DNA of 64,000 nucleotides from Anaerotruncus sp. (GTDB lineage: Bacteria > Bacillota > Clostridia > Oscillospirales > Acutalibacteraceae): positions 1,649,501 to 1,713,500 of the forward strand of contig CP091724.1 of assembly GCA_022009795.1 (NCBI GenBank), written 5' to 3'. A program made the translations under genes and the position numbers. Each line of letters begins with the position of its first letter. Positions within the stretch are counted from its first letter, which is position 1. Under the pieces are notes generated by a model that did not search any database, was not told the DNA's origin, and saw only the letters and a program-made list of their open reading frames with translations. Positions 37,862-47,648 of the stretch are shown in pieces.

Positions 37862-40800
37862 ATGTCTTGCTTTTCAAAAGTGTTTGAAAAGAGCGATGAA
37901 TTCAACAGCCTCGCCGGCAGCATCAACATCAGTGGTGCGGCTGTCGGGGCAACGGGTGTTTCCGATGCCGTTAAGGCGCATATGATTCATTCTCTTATTC
38001 AGGAAAAAAAGGCGAAAAAGGCCGTAATAATTATGCCGGATGAGGCATCCGCCGTTCGCATGAGCGAAAAATTTGGGCGCCGTGCAGGCAGGCGTGCTTT
38101 TTTACCCCGCGCGCGAATTCACTTTTCAGCATGTGGCGGGAGTCAGCAGGGATTTTGAGCATATCCGCCTCGGCGTGCTCTCAAAAATCATAAATGAGGA
38201 ATACACGGCAATCGTGTGCTCTGTTAATGCTGCCACACAGCTTACCATGCCGCCGCAGGAGCTTAAAAAGCGCACAATCGTCATAAAAAGCGGCGCGCAA
38301 ATTGATTTTGATTCTCTTGTTTCACGCCTTGTTTTTGCGGGCTACAGCCGCTATGAGCAGGTGGACGGCACTTCGCAATTTGCCGTAAGGGGCGGAATTA
38401 TAGATATTTTTCCGCCGGGTGCGTCCGAGCCGGTGCGTATTGAGCTTTGGGGCGATATGGTGGATTCGATTTCGTCTTTTGATATTTCAACTCAGCGCAG
38501 AACAGGCAATCTTTCGGAAATAGAGCTTATTCCGGCCACGGAAGTGCTGTTTGAATCAAACGAAAAATTCATAAAAAAGCTTCGTGCTCTTGCCGAATCG
38601 CTCAAAGGAAAGGCAATTAAGGCAAGAGAGGGAATCTATGCGGATATAGACAGCCTTGAAAGCGGCGTTTCGCTGCCGTGCTGCGATAAATATATGCCTC
38701 TTGCCTATGAAAGCAGCGGAATATTCGATTATCTTTCCGGCTTGCTTTTTTTGTTTGCGAAAGCGCAAAGGTTAAGGAGCGCAGCCAAAACTCCGAAAGG
38801 CTTATGCTGGAGCAGATAAAATGGTATCTTGAGGACGGCACTTTGTGCAAGGGCCTTGATAAATATCAGCTCGGATTTGAAGAGCTCAGGCAAATATATT
38901 CTTCACACGGCGCGGTGTATCTCGATTCGCTGCCGCGCGGCTCGTTTGACACTCCCGTTGCGCATCTTTCAAGCTTTGCCGTTCAAAGCTTTAATGCCTG
39001 GAACGGAAAAACAGAGGATTTGAAGGAGGATATCGCGCCGCTTATTAAAAACGGCTACACCGTTTGCGTTATGGCGGGAACGGCAAGAAGCGCAAAGGCG
39101 CTTGCCTATGATTTGAACGACGACGGTATAAATGCCGTGTTTTCAAACGGATATCCTCTTGAATTTCAAAAGGGAGCCGTAACCGTAACCACGGGCACAA
39201 TCACCGCCGGCTTTGTGCTTCCCGCTGCCAAATTTGCGCTTATAACCCATATGAAAGCGCAAATGCAAAAAGTCAAAAAGCACAAGGCAAATGCAAAAAA
39301 TGCCATTCATTCGCTTGATGAACTGAGCGTTGGCGATTATATTGTTCACAATGTTCACGGCATCGGCGTTTTTGAGGGCATCCATGCGCTTGAATTAAAC
39401 AAAGTAAAAAAAGATTATATCAAGATTTCCTATGCAAAGGGCGATGTGCTTTATGTGCCGGTTACCCAGCTTGATCTTGTTTCAAAATATATCGGCCCCG
39501 GCGAAAGCAACAATGTTAAAATAAATCGCCTCGGCGGCAACGAATGGAAAAAGGCAAAGGCAAAGGTGCGTGCGTCCGTTAAGGATATGGCAAAGGAGCT
39601 GATTGCTCTTTATGCAAAGCGAATGAGCACAAAGGGCTATGCCTTTTCGGAGGATACGGATTTTCAGCGCGATTTCGAGCTTCGCTTTGCATATGACGAA
39701 ACAGATGACCAGCTGCGTTGCTCGGAGGAAATCAAGCGTGATATGGAGCGTTCCGTGCCCATGGAGCGCCTTTTGTGCGGCGATGTCGGCTTCGGCAAAA
39801 CGGAGGTTGCGCTTCGCGCCGCGTTTAAGTGCATAACCGAGGGCAAGCAGTGCGCGCTGCTGGTGCCGACAACGGTGCTTGCAATGCAGCATTTCAACAC
39901 GGCAAAATCAAGAATGGAAGCATTCCCCGTTAAAATCGAAATGCTTTCGCGCTTTGTTTCGGCGGCAAAGCAAAAAGAGGTTATTAAAGGGCTTGAGAAC
40001 GGCAGCGTGGATTTCCTTATCGGCACGCACCGCATTATCGGCAAGGATATTAAATTCCGCGATCTCGGCCTGCTTATTATAGATGAGGAGCAGCGCTTCG
40101 GCGTTGCGCAAAAAGAAAAGCTGAAGCAAAAATTCCCGCGCGTTGATGTGCTCACCCTTTCCGCCACGCCGATTCCGCGCACGCTTAATATGGCGCTCAG
40201 CGGCATTAGGGATATGAGCGTTATCGAGGAGGCACCGGGTGATCGCTACCCCGTGCAAACATATGTTACGGAATATGATTTCGGCATGCTTGTTGAGGCT
40301 ATGGAAAAGGAACTTGCCCGCGGCGGCCAATGCTATTATCTGCATAATAATATCGAAACGATAGAGCACACGGCGGTTAAAATCAAAAAGGCAATTCCGG
40401 ATGCAAATGTGGGTATTGCCCACGGCAGAATGACTCAGGAGCAGCTTTCCGATGTGTGGGCGGCACTGCTGAACGGCGAAATAGATATTTTGGTGTGCAC
40501 CACCATCATAGAAACCGGCATTGATGTTTCAAATGTAAACACGCTCATCATCGAAAATGCCGATCGCATGGGCCTTGCCCAGCTGCACCAAATCAGGGGC
40601 AGAGTCGGCAGAAGCGCCCGCCGCGCCTACGCTTATCTCACCTTCACCCGCGGCAGAGAGCTCAGCGATGTTGCGCAAAAAAAGGCTTGAAGCTATCAGG
40701 GAATACACGGAATTCGGCAGCGGCTTCAAAAATTGCAATGCGTGATTTGGAAATAAGGGGCGCCGGCTCAATTCTCGGCGATCGCCAGCACGGGCACATG

Positions 40801-41364
40801 GAATCCGTTGGTTATGATATGTATTTAAAATTGCTCGGCGATGCCGTTGCCGAGGAAAAGGGCGAGCTTAAAGAGGGCGAGGAGCAGGCGGAATGCCTTA
40901 TCGATTTGCCGATTGAGGCTCACATTCCGGATGATTATATCGAATCAACTCCTCAAAGGCTCTCAATGTATAAGCGCATTGCCGCAATTCGCACGGGCGC
41001 GGATGCAAACGATGTGCGAGATGAGCTTTGCGACCGCTTCGGCACGCCGCCGGAATCAATAAACGGGCTTATTGAAATTTCGCTTTTGCGCAATTCCGCC
41101 GCAAGTCTAGGCGTTTATGAAATCGCGCAGAGAAACGGCTCCGTGTTGCTGTATATGAACGAGCCGGATGTGCGCTATGCCGTTGAACTTAATAAGGTTA
41201 TGAAGGGCAGGGTGCTGCTTTCCGCTTCCAAAAAAGCATATATCGCCGTTAAGCTTGGCACAGAATCATCGCTTGAAACGGTGCGCACGGCTTTGGAACT
41301 TATGCAGCAGGCAAAGCACAATTTTGATAAAAAAATTAAGCCGGTGCGAAAAATGCTGTTGTAA
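37862..41364 (+). CDS. mfd: Transcription-repair coupling factor Mfd (frameshifted)
   Basis: About 1167 aa. Removes stalled RNA polymerase at lesions and recruits UvrA. N-terminal UvrB-like part (VRGGIIDIFPPGASEPVRIE), RNA polymerase-interaction domain (DYIVHNVHGIGVFEGIHALE), helicase motifs LLCGDVGFGKTEVALRAAF, LLIIDEEQRFGV, LSATPIPRTLNMALSGIRDM, HGRMTQEQLSDV, RGRVGRSARRAYAYL, and the C-terminal D7 domain (IDLPIEAHIPDDYI). Breaks near 38080, 38760-38800 and 40680 only shift frame; no domain is lost. Confidence 0.94.
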
Positions 41365-41390
41365 CAAAAATTAAAATTTTGCATAAATAA

Positions 41391-41427
41391 AAACACCTCG
41401 GGCATAATGCTTTTGAGGTGTTTTTTT
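41391..41427 (+). terminator. Terminator whose 3' arm is the ribosome site of the next gene
   Basis: AAACACCTC (41391-41399) pairs with GAGGTGTTT (41415-41423), followed by T's up to the ATG at 41428. GAGGTG (41415-41420) is also the Shine-Dalgarno sequence of the M23 gene, so the stem both ends mfd transcripts and can hide that site. Confidence 0.65.
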
Positions 41428-42117
41428 ATGTCGTCAGAATCAAATTCAAAAAAGGCGGGCAAAAATCTGAAAGCGCTTTTTTCGGTTATATGCGTTTCGG
41501 TTATTGCCCTGGGCGTTATAGTTTATGTTTCCACAAAGCCGGCAAAGGATGTGAATGAGCCAACAACCGTGCAGGAAACAACGCAGGTGCAGCGCTCCGT
41601 TACCGTGGAGGACACAACTGCCCCCACAACCGCCGCAGAAACCACGGCGCAGCCCAAAACCGAGCCGGAAAGCACATCCATGCTTCAATCGGAAAACAAC
41701 ACACCCTATAAAGGCGTTTATCAATATCCGCTCGGCGAAACCGTGGTGCAGGGCTATTCGCAGGAATTAACGAAAAACGAAACCATGGGCGATTATCGCA
41801 GCCACACCGCGGTTGATTTTAAAGGCGGCGCGGGCGAAAGCGTTGTTGCCGTGAACAACGGCGTTGTGCTTGATGTTTATAACGACGCAATGCTCGGCAT
41901 GGTTGTGGAAATAGACCACGGCGGCAAACTTGTGGCAAAATACTGTGGGCTTGATTCCGTAAGCGTTTCAAAGGGCGGCAGTGTTAAATCAGGGCAGGAA
42001 ATCGGCAAGCTCGGCGCGGTGCCGTTTGAGGCAAGCCTTGAAAGCCATTTGCATTTTGAAACCAAGCTTGATGGGGAATATGTTGACCCGCTCACGGTTA
42101 TGGGAAAAACGGAATAG
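41428..42117 (+). CDS. M23-family peptidoglycan endopeptidase, SpoIIQ-like
   Basis: Intact 229 aa. Short cytoplasmic tail, one membrane helix (LFSVICVSVIALGVIVYVST), a Thr/Glu-rich stalk, and a LytM domain near residues 115-225. The zinc-ligand motifs are present: HTAVD in YRSHTAVDFKGG and HLH in LESHLHFETK, so it may be active, as in clostridial SpoIIQ. In spore formers such a protein binds SpoIIIAH across the septum; a general wall hydrolase role is the alternative. Start at 41428, with a ribosome site in the preceding hairpin. No sporulation sigma promoter was identified. Confidence 0.78.
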   Translation: MSSESNSKKAGKNLKALFSVICVSVIALGVIVYVSTKPAKDVNEPTTVQETTQVQRSVTVEDTTAPTTAAETTAQPKTEPESTSMLQSENNTPYKGVYQYPLGETVVQGYSQELTKNETMGDYRSHTAVDFKGGAGESVVAVNNGVVLDVYNDAMLGMVVEIDHGGKLVAKYCGLDSVSVSKGGSVKSGQEIGKLGAVPFEASLESHLHFETKLDGEYVDPLTVMGKTE

Positions 42118-42193
42118 TGCCGCAAGAAGCAAATCCGAAAAAGAACTATAAATCAAAGCAAATGCGGCAAAAATAAAATACGGCAAAAATAAA

Positions 42194-42216
42194 AAAGGAG
42201 TCCGACGGACTCCTTT
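42194..42216. terminator. Bidirectional terminator
   Basis: AAAGGAGTCC-GAC-GGACTCCTTT, perfect 10-bp stem, with AATTTTT on the plus side and TTTTTATTTTT on the minus side, between the M23 gene and rpsR. Confidence 0.8.
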
Positions 42217-42234
42217 AATTTTTATTAAATCAGA

Positions 42235-42471
42235 TTAGTCTGCACTGTAAGGCATAAGAGCAATCTGGCGAGCACGCTTAATAGCGGTCGTAAGCTCCCT
42301 CTGATGCTTTGCGCAGGTACCCGTTACTCGGCGGGGAAGAATTTTAGCTCTTTCAGATGTGTATCTGTTAAGCTTTGCAATATCTTTATAATCAATGCAT
42401 TCGCATTTGTCCACGCAAAACTGGCAAACTTTTCTGCGGCCTTTTCTTGCGCCGCCCTTATTATATGCCAT
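42235..42471 (-). CDS. rpsR: 30S ribosomal protein S18
   Basis: Intact 78 aa: KVCQFCVDKCECIDYKDIAK, LNRYTSERAKILPRRVTGTC, AKHQRELTTAIKRARQIALM. It keeps cysteines at the usual zinc positions (the C+ form). It is the last gene of rpsF-ssb-rpsR. Confidence 0.96.
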   Translation of the reverse strand: MAYNKGGARKGRRKVCQFCVDKCECIDYKDIAKLNRYTSERAKILPRRVTGTCAKHQRELTTAIKRARQIALMPYSAD

Positions 42472-42488
42472 GTCGGTTCCTCCTTAAA

Positions 42489-42924
42489 TTAAAATGGTAA
42501 ATCGTCATCGTCGTCAACAATCTCTTCAAAATCGCTGTTGTTTGCCGAGGCATAGCTCGGTGCCGGCTGGCTGTAAACGGGATTTGAATTAGAGCCGCCT
42601 TCTGCTTTTTGAGCCGCAGAAAGAAACGTTGTTTGCCACAACGGTAACAGATTTTCTCTTATTTCCGTTATTGTCTGTATAACTGTCTGTTTGAATAGAA
42701 CCTTCAACGGCAATCATAGAGCCTTTGCGGAAATAGCGGGAAATGAATTCGGCAGTTTGGCGCCAGGCTGTAACATCAATAAAATCGGCTTTTCTTTCTT
42801 CGCCGGATTTTTGATAATTCCTGTCGCACGCAACCTGAAAGCGAACCACGGAAACACCGGTCGGTGTTGTGCGCAATTCGGGATCAAAGGTAAGCCTGCC
42901 CATGATCACAACAGAATTAACCAT
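42489..42924 (-). CDS. ssb: Single-stranded DNA-binding protein (one frameshift)
   Basis: About 145 aa. OB fold: MVNSVVIMGRLTFDPELRTT, VSVVRFQVACDRNYQKSGEE, DVTAWRQTAEFISRYFRKGS, MIAVEGSIQTDSYTDNNGNK; the C-terminal acidic tip EEIVDDDDDLPF recruits repair and replication partners. A break near 42610-42620 (VSFCGSKSRR to AEGGSNSNPV) is the only fault. It sits between rpsF and rpsR, as in most Firmicutes. Confidence 0.95.
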
Positions 42925-42938
42925 AGCCGTGCCTCCGA

Positions 42939-43230
42939 TTATTCGCCTTTTGCAACGATAAGTGAACGAAGCACGCCGTCTGTAATGTTAATTACACGGT
43001 CAAGCTCTGCCGGGAAGTTCTCATCACATTCAAACTGAGCAACAACATAGAAACCCTCTGTTTCGTAGTTGATGGGATATGCGAGCTTGCGCTTGCCCCA
43101 CTCCTCAACTTCGCCGAGAGTGCCGTGCTTGCCGATCATGTCAATGAATTTTTGCTTTGAGAGCCTCAACTGCTTCCTCGCCTTTAGAGAGAGAAAGAAC
43201 CAATACGAGTTCATACTTTTTCAATGCCAT
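42939..43230 (-). CDS. rpsF: 30S ribosomal protein S6 (one frameshift)
   Basis: About 96 aa: MALKKYELVLVLS, LKQKFIDMIGKHGTLGEVEE, WGKRKLAYPINYETEGFYVV, ITDGVLRSLIVAKGE. The start at 43230 has AAGGAGGTG. The change near 43160 (one base after KQKFID read backward) splits the N-terminal 20 codons from the rest. First gene of the operon. Confidence 0.94.
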
Positions 43231-43452
43231 TTTTAAGCACCTCCTTTTGGACTTTTGGCCCGAAGCCCCGCTTCGAGCAAGGATTGCCGCCCATTGAGCA
43301 GCTTATGTATTATAGCAGAGTTGTGCCGCCGTGTCAAGAGCAGAGTTTTAATTGCTTTTTTTCGGCGGAATTTTGCTTTTGTTTTGCATAAGCATACCCA
43401 CCTTTTTTTGACGGGCAGCAGCTGTGCGGCGGCACTTTTTTGCAATAAAAAT

Positions 43453-43477
43453 CCCCTTTCGCAAAAAGCAAAAGGGG
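43453..43477 (-). terminator. Terminator between rpsF leader and the mobile element
   Basis: CCCCTTT (43453-43459) and AAAGGGG (43471-43477), with ATTTTTATT on the minus side and GATTTTT on the plus side. The rest of 43231-43612 is the rpsF leader and, from about 43500, the mobile element's end. Confidence 0.6.
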
Positions 43478-43572
43478 AAAGATTTTTAAGATGATATGCG
43501 CATTAAAATAAGCGGTTTTCTTTTGCTTATGTGTGATAAAGAAGTAATAGAAGTGCAAAAAATTTTGCCGTT

Positions 43573-43605
43573 CCTATCCGGCACTTGGCCATTGTGTCGG
43601 ATAGG
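43573..43605 (-). terminator. Hairpin past the recombinase gene
   Basis: CCTATCCGGCAC (43573-43584) pairs with GTGTCGGATAGG (43594-43605), one mismatch; AACGGCAAAATTTTTTG follows on the minus strand. It may be a terminator or part of the element's attachment region. Confidence 0.5.
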
Positions 43606-43612
43606 TCGGGCG

Positions 43613-45236
43613 TTAGGCTTCGGGCAAGTCAATCTTGCCGACAAAGCTGTAATAAATCTCAATGTCCTGCCTGCGGATGCCGTTCTCGTCATAGCTGCAC
43701 TCATGCACGACGATTTTCTCAATCATCTCCCGCAAGAGGGTGGGGGTCAATTCCTCAAAGGCAAGGTGCTTTCGGACGATACCCATAAACTTTTTCCGCA
43801 TTGACGGTGGCGGCCTGCGACTTGGAAAGTTCCTCCTGCAAAGCGGCGGCGCGGTCTTTCAGTTCCCGCTGTTCCTGCTCATAGTCTGCCGACAGTTCCA
43901 TGAAACGCTCGTCGCTGATTTTTGCCGTTCACATTGTCCTCATACAGCCGCTTGATAATGCGGCTCACTTCGAAATGCGCTCCTGCGCCTGTTCAAGCTG
44001 CTTGGTGGCTGCGGCGGTCTTTTCTCTTGCCGCCGATCTCGTTCTGCTGGATAAGCAGCTTCACAAAAGCGGCTCTCATGCTTGGCGGCATATTCCGTCA
44101 CTTGCCGGAGATTGGAGAGGACACCGGCGGTCAACAGGTCGGTGCGGATAAAGTGCGCCGTACAGTCACGGGTGCGCTTCTTGTAGCTGCCGCAGATGTA
44201 ACAGTCCTGCTTACGGGTCTTGTTCTGATACCGCTGCTGGTACATCACATGGCCGCAGTCGGCGCAGAACAGCATACCGGAGAACAGCCCCACTTCATCA
44301 TAGCGGTTCGGGCGTTTGCGCTGCTTGCGTACCTCCTGAACGCGCTCCCATGTTTCCCGGTCTATGATAGGCTCATGGTGGTTCTCAAAAATGGCCTGCT
44401 TCTCGATGGGGTTCTCTACGCTGTGCTTGGTCTTGTAAGAGGGCTTCTCCGTCTTGAAGTTTACCAGACAGCCGGTGTACTCCCGGTTTTTCCAACAGGT
44501 GGACAACGGTATTTGTCGCCCATTTGCACTCATAGCCGGGGTGGTAGCGGCGGGTGCTGCCCGTCCTGCGGTATTCCAGCGTCCCCGGCGTGGGGATTTG
44601 CTGCTCCGTAAGCATACGGGCAATCTTGGTCGGGCCGTTCCCGGCAAGGCAAAGCTGGTATATCTGCCGGACTACCGGCGCGGTTTCCTCGTCAACGATA
44701 TAATTCTCGTCCTCGTCCATGAGGTAGCCGTACACCGGCTTGCTGGTAACGGGCTTGCCGCTCATGCCTTTTGCTCTCTTAACTGCCTTGATTTTCTTGC
44801 TCGTATCTCTCACCAGCCATTCGTTGAACAGATTTCGCAGAGGGGTAAAATCGTTGTCCATGCCGCCGTTTGCGCTGTCCACATTGTCGTTGACAGCGAT
44901 AAAACGCACTCCCTTTTGAGGGAACAGCATTTCCGTGTAAAACCCTACCTGCAAGTAGTTTCGCCCTAACCGGCTCATGTCCTTGACGATAACTGTACCC
45001 ACTTTCCCAGCTTCAATGTCTGCAAGCATGGCTTGAAAACCGGGCCTTTGAAAGTTCGCGCCGGAATAGCCGTCGTCGGTGTACCAGCGCAGGTTGGTCA
45101 AGACATTCTGTTTTGCAAAGGCTTCGAGTATCCTTTTTTGATTCGATATGGAATTACTCTCACCTTGCAATTCGTCCTCATGGGACAATCTCGGATAAAG
45201 GGCGGTAATGAGGTTTTGGGTGGCTTGTCTTAACAT
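43613..45236 (-). CDS. Large serine recombinase, TndX-like (frameshifted)
   Basis: About 540 aa. Resolvase domain with the catalytic Ser in ITALYPRLSHEDELQGESNS, KVGTVIVKDMSRLGRNYLQV, then a Recombinase domain (YGYLMDEDENYIVDEETAPV), zinc ribbon (CADCGHVMYQQRYQNKTRKQ), a coiled coil, and a DUF4368-type end (TPTLLREMIEKIVVHECSYD). It integrates and excises the element. Breaks near 44475, 44070, 43925 and 43800 divide it into pieces. Such recombinases usually lie next to one end of the element, as here. Confidence 0.88.
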
Positions 45237-45347
45237 AAAATCCTCCGTTTCCGACAGCCAGCCCCACTATTCCGTGGTTTCATTGTACCACGGAATAGGG
45301 CTGGTTGTATAGCGGCAAAAGTGTCAAATCTGCTTCTTTACAGCTTG

Positions 45348-45536
45348 TCAAATCGCCGGTTTTTGTGTAGCAGCGGCTTCCGCTTCCAGTACCCGCGCCA
45401 TTTTGTCGGCGGCGGTGGTCGTGGTGTCTTTCTTGAAATAGCCGGACACGACAAGGACGGAATTGCCCATGCGGATTTCCGTCACACAGTCAGGGCGGCG
45501 GGTGGTGCGGGTGTCGTGCTGCTTGTTATCTGCCAT
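45348..45536 (-). CDS. tnpW: Transposon-encoded protein TnpW
   Basis: 62 aa: MADNKQHDTRTTRRPDCVTE, MGNSVLVVSGYFKKDTTTTA, ADKMARVLEAEAAA. This short protein is typical of Clostridia integrative elements next to TndX-type recombinases. The function is not known; it may aid excision. The start at 45536 follows GGAG. Confidence 0.8.
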   Translation of the reverse strand: MADNKQHDTRTTRRPDCVTEIRMGNSVLVVSGYFKKDTTTTAADKMARVLEAEAAATQKPAI

Positions 45537-45550
45537 AGGCAATACTCCTT

Positions 45551-46395
45551 TCAGTCGGTAATCAGTTTCTTCATGCTCTCCATTTTTCGCTGCGCGGTTT
45601 CCTGCCGGAAATTCTCGCCGGTAAAACGTACCGGGACGCACATGGAAAGCAGCCGGTCATAAATCCGGGAATGGGCGGTGTCCTCCGGGTTGTGCAGGCC
45701 GTCCAGCGTGAGGTTGGTCGTGACGATCAGCGGCTTGCCGCTGCGGTAACGGCTGTCAATCACATGGAAAACCTGCTCCAGCCCGTATTCCGTTCCGCTC
45801 TCCATGCCGAAATCGTCAAGGATAAGCAGCGGATAGCGGCAAAGGCGGGAAATGTACTCGTTGCGCCCCTCAAAGCTGGCGGCAAGGTCATTGAGGATAA
45901 GGGCAAAGTTCGTCATGTGGACGGGGATTTCTTTCTCCATGAGGGCGTTTGCGATACAGCCCGCAAGGTAGCTTTTCCCGGTTCCCACGCCGCCCCAGAA
46001 CAGGCAGCCGATATTGTCTGTCCGCATATCTTCCCAATGCTCCACATACCGGCGGGCAATCCCGGTCTGCGGGTTCCTGCCGTTGTCGTTCTCAAAAGTC
46101 CAGTCCCGCATGGTGGGGTCGGTAAAGCCCCGGCGTTTCAGTTCCTCCACGGTGTCAAGGTGCCTGCGCCGCTTCTCGGCGGCCTCCCGTTCCTCGCGGG
46201 CGGCTCTCTGGCAGTCGCACTCTGCCGGGTGGCGGTCACGGCCAAAGACAGCGGCCTTATCCGGCGCAAAAATAGGCTTCTTTTCGGCTTGCGGCACTTG
46301 CCGCAGTACAGTAAACCGTCCTCGCCGGTGTAGTCCTCCGGCTCCGGGGTGGTGGTCGTCATATTCTCCAAAACAGCGTTGATTTCGTTCTTCAT
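45551..46395 (-). CDS. DnaC-like replicative helicase loader/ATPase (one frameshift)
   Basis: About 281 aa: a Cys-containing N-terminus (LLYCGKCRKPKEAYF), a charged linker, and an AAA+ core with Walker A LFWGGVGTGKSYLAGCIANA, Walker B PLLILDDFGMESGTEYGLEQ and RSGKPLIVTTNLTLDG. It is thought to load the helicase during element replication. ATG at 46395 overlaps the stop of the upstream gene (ATGA). The frame changes near 46285. Confidence 0.82.
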
Positions 46396-47149
46396 AAACT
46401 CTCGCCCTCCTTGCATGAGTAGTCTGGTATGCCCTTTTTCGGGGCTTTCCTGGCTGCGTCCTCCTGCGCCCATTTGTAGATTGTGGCGGCATGGCTGCGG
46501 TATCGCTTGCCGCTGGACGCGATATGGCAGGATAGCCGGTCAATGTAGTAGTTCCACTTGTCGGGCAGGTCTGCTTTCAGCCCGTCCAGTTCTGATTGCG
46601 AAAGAAAGACATTTTCATACCGGCCATAGGCGGCGCGGGCGGGTTGTCCCGTATCTAACTCTCGCTCTCTCTTTTTCTATCTCTATCTCTTTCTCTATCT
46701 CTATCTCTGGTGGACAAATGTCCGCTTGATATGGTGGACATTTGTCCGCCCCGGCCTTTGGCAAGGCTTTCTGCTCCTGCAAAGCCAGCCTTGCCCGCCG
46801 TTTCCGCTCCCCCTCGGTAGAGGATTGGCCGATAAGCAGTTCAATGTTGCTCATATACAGCGCGCCGTTCTGTAACGGCTCCACAAGCCCCAGCTTCATA
46901 AAAATCTGCAAGGCTCGCTCTACGGTGCCGACCTGCTGACGGGTAATGGTGGCAATCATCTGTGCGGTGTAGGGGATATTTTCATCAAGCTGCAACTTCC
47001 CGCCGTTTTTCAGCGATTTCAGGTACAGTTTCAAGAGAATGTTGGAATAGAGGATACCGTCCTGCATACTTTCCAGCAGCACGATAGCGTCCTCGTCAAA
47101 GTAATTCTCTTTCAGCTTGAGGTAGTAGTATTTTTCGGTTGTCTGACAT
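46392..47149 (-). CDS. Replisome organizer-like replication protein (frameshifted)
   Basis: About 252 aa. The N-terminal winged-helix domain YYYLKLKENYFDEDAIVLLE, ILLKLYLKSLKNGGKLQLDE, TITRQQVGTVERALQIFMKL matches the phage replisome organizer N-terminal family. A repetitive Glu/Ile/Lys stretch follows (EIEIEKEIEIEKE, coded by CTATCT repeats at 46674-46709). The end reads VFLSQSELDGLKADLPDKWN and DYSCKEGESL after a change near 46625. The start MSDNRK at 47149 has GGAGGA; A5 near 47134 is off by one. Coupled to the DnaC-like gene. Confidence 0.72.
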
Positions 47150-47260
47150 GGTTCCTCCTTTGGGTGGATTTGGGGCGTTTGTACGCATTTAGAACGCTGT
47201 TTCCGGGGAAAAGGATAAATGTATCGCACACCCTTTGACACCCACGAAAAAAGCCTTGAT

Positions 47261-47648
47261 TTATGCGGGTTTGAAAGGCTCTAAAGCGTGACATTTATGC
47301 CTTTGTTTCCGCTTTCGTTCGGCGGCCTTGAGTTTCTTCATGCGCCCGGCGCAGTCGGGGCAGTATTTCCCCCGGTTGGATTTGGGGACAAAGGCCGCGC
47401 CGCAGACGGCGCACCGTTTCCGGCTCCCCCGGTACAAGAGGGCTGCGGCCAGTTCCTCGTCAAGGGGCAGAACAGCCACACGGAACCAGCGGCACATGAG
47501 GGAAAAGGAAATGCTCTGGACGCACACGCAAGGCTCCCCCGTCGTCTAACAGCAGGCAGTTCCCCTCGTCGTAGTTACAGCACTCATGCACCAGCCGCCG
47601 CGCCCGCCGGTGCTGGCGGTAGTCCATGCGGGGCAGCTTATCGCTCAT
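47261..47648 (-). CDS. Cys-rich VLP-domain protein of mobile elements (one frameshift)
   Basis: About 128 aa: MSDKLPRMDYRQHRRARRLV, HECCNYDEGNCLLLDDG, CRWFRVAVLPLDEELAAALL, KRCAVCGAAFVPKSNRGKYC, PDCAGRMKKLKAAERKRKQR. Cysteine pairs imply zinc binding. This protein is common in Firmicutes integrative elements beside the relaxase; its function is unknown. Start at 47648 overlaps the relaxase end by 11 bp. Frame changes near 47535. Confidence 0.75.

Noticed and set aside
43653..44611. Plus-strand frames within the recombinase gene
   Set aside because: Antisense to recognised recombinase domains.
45551..46543. A longer N-terminus for the DnaC-like protein, up to 46543
   Set aside because: The upstream part is the wrong frame after a one-base change near 46285; the real start with ribosome site is at 46395.
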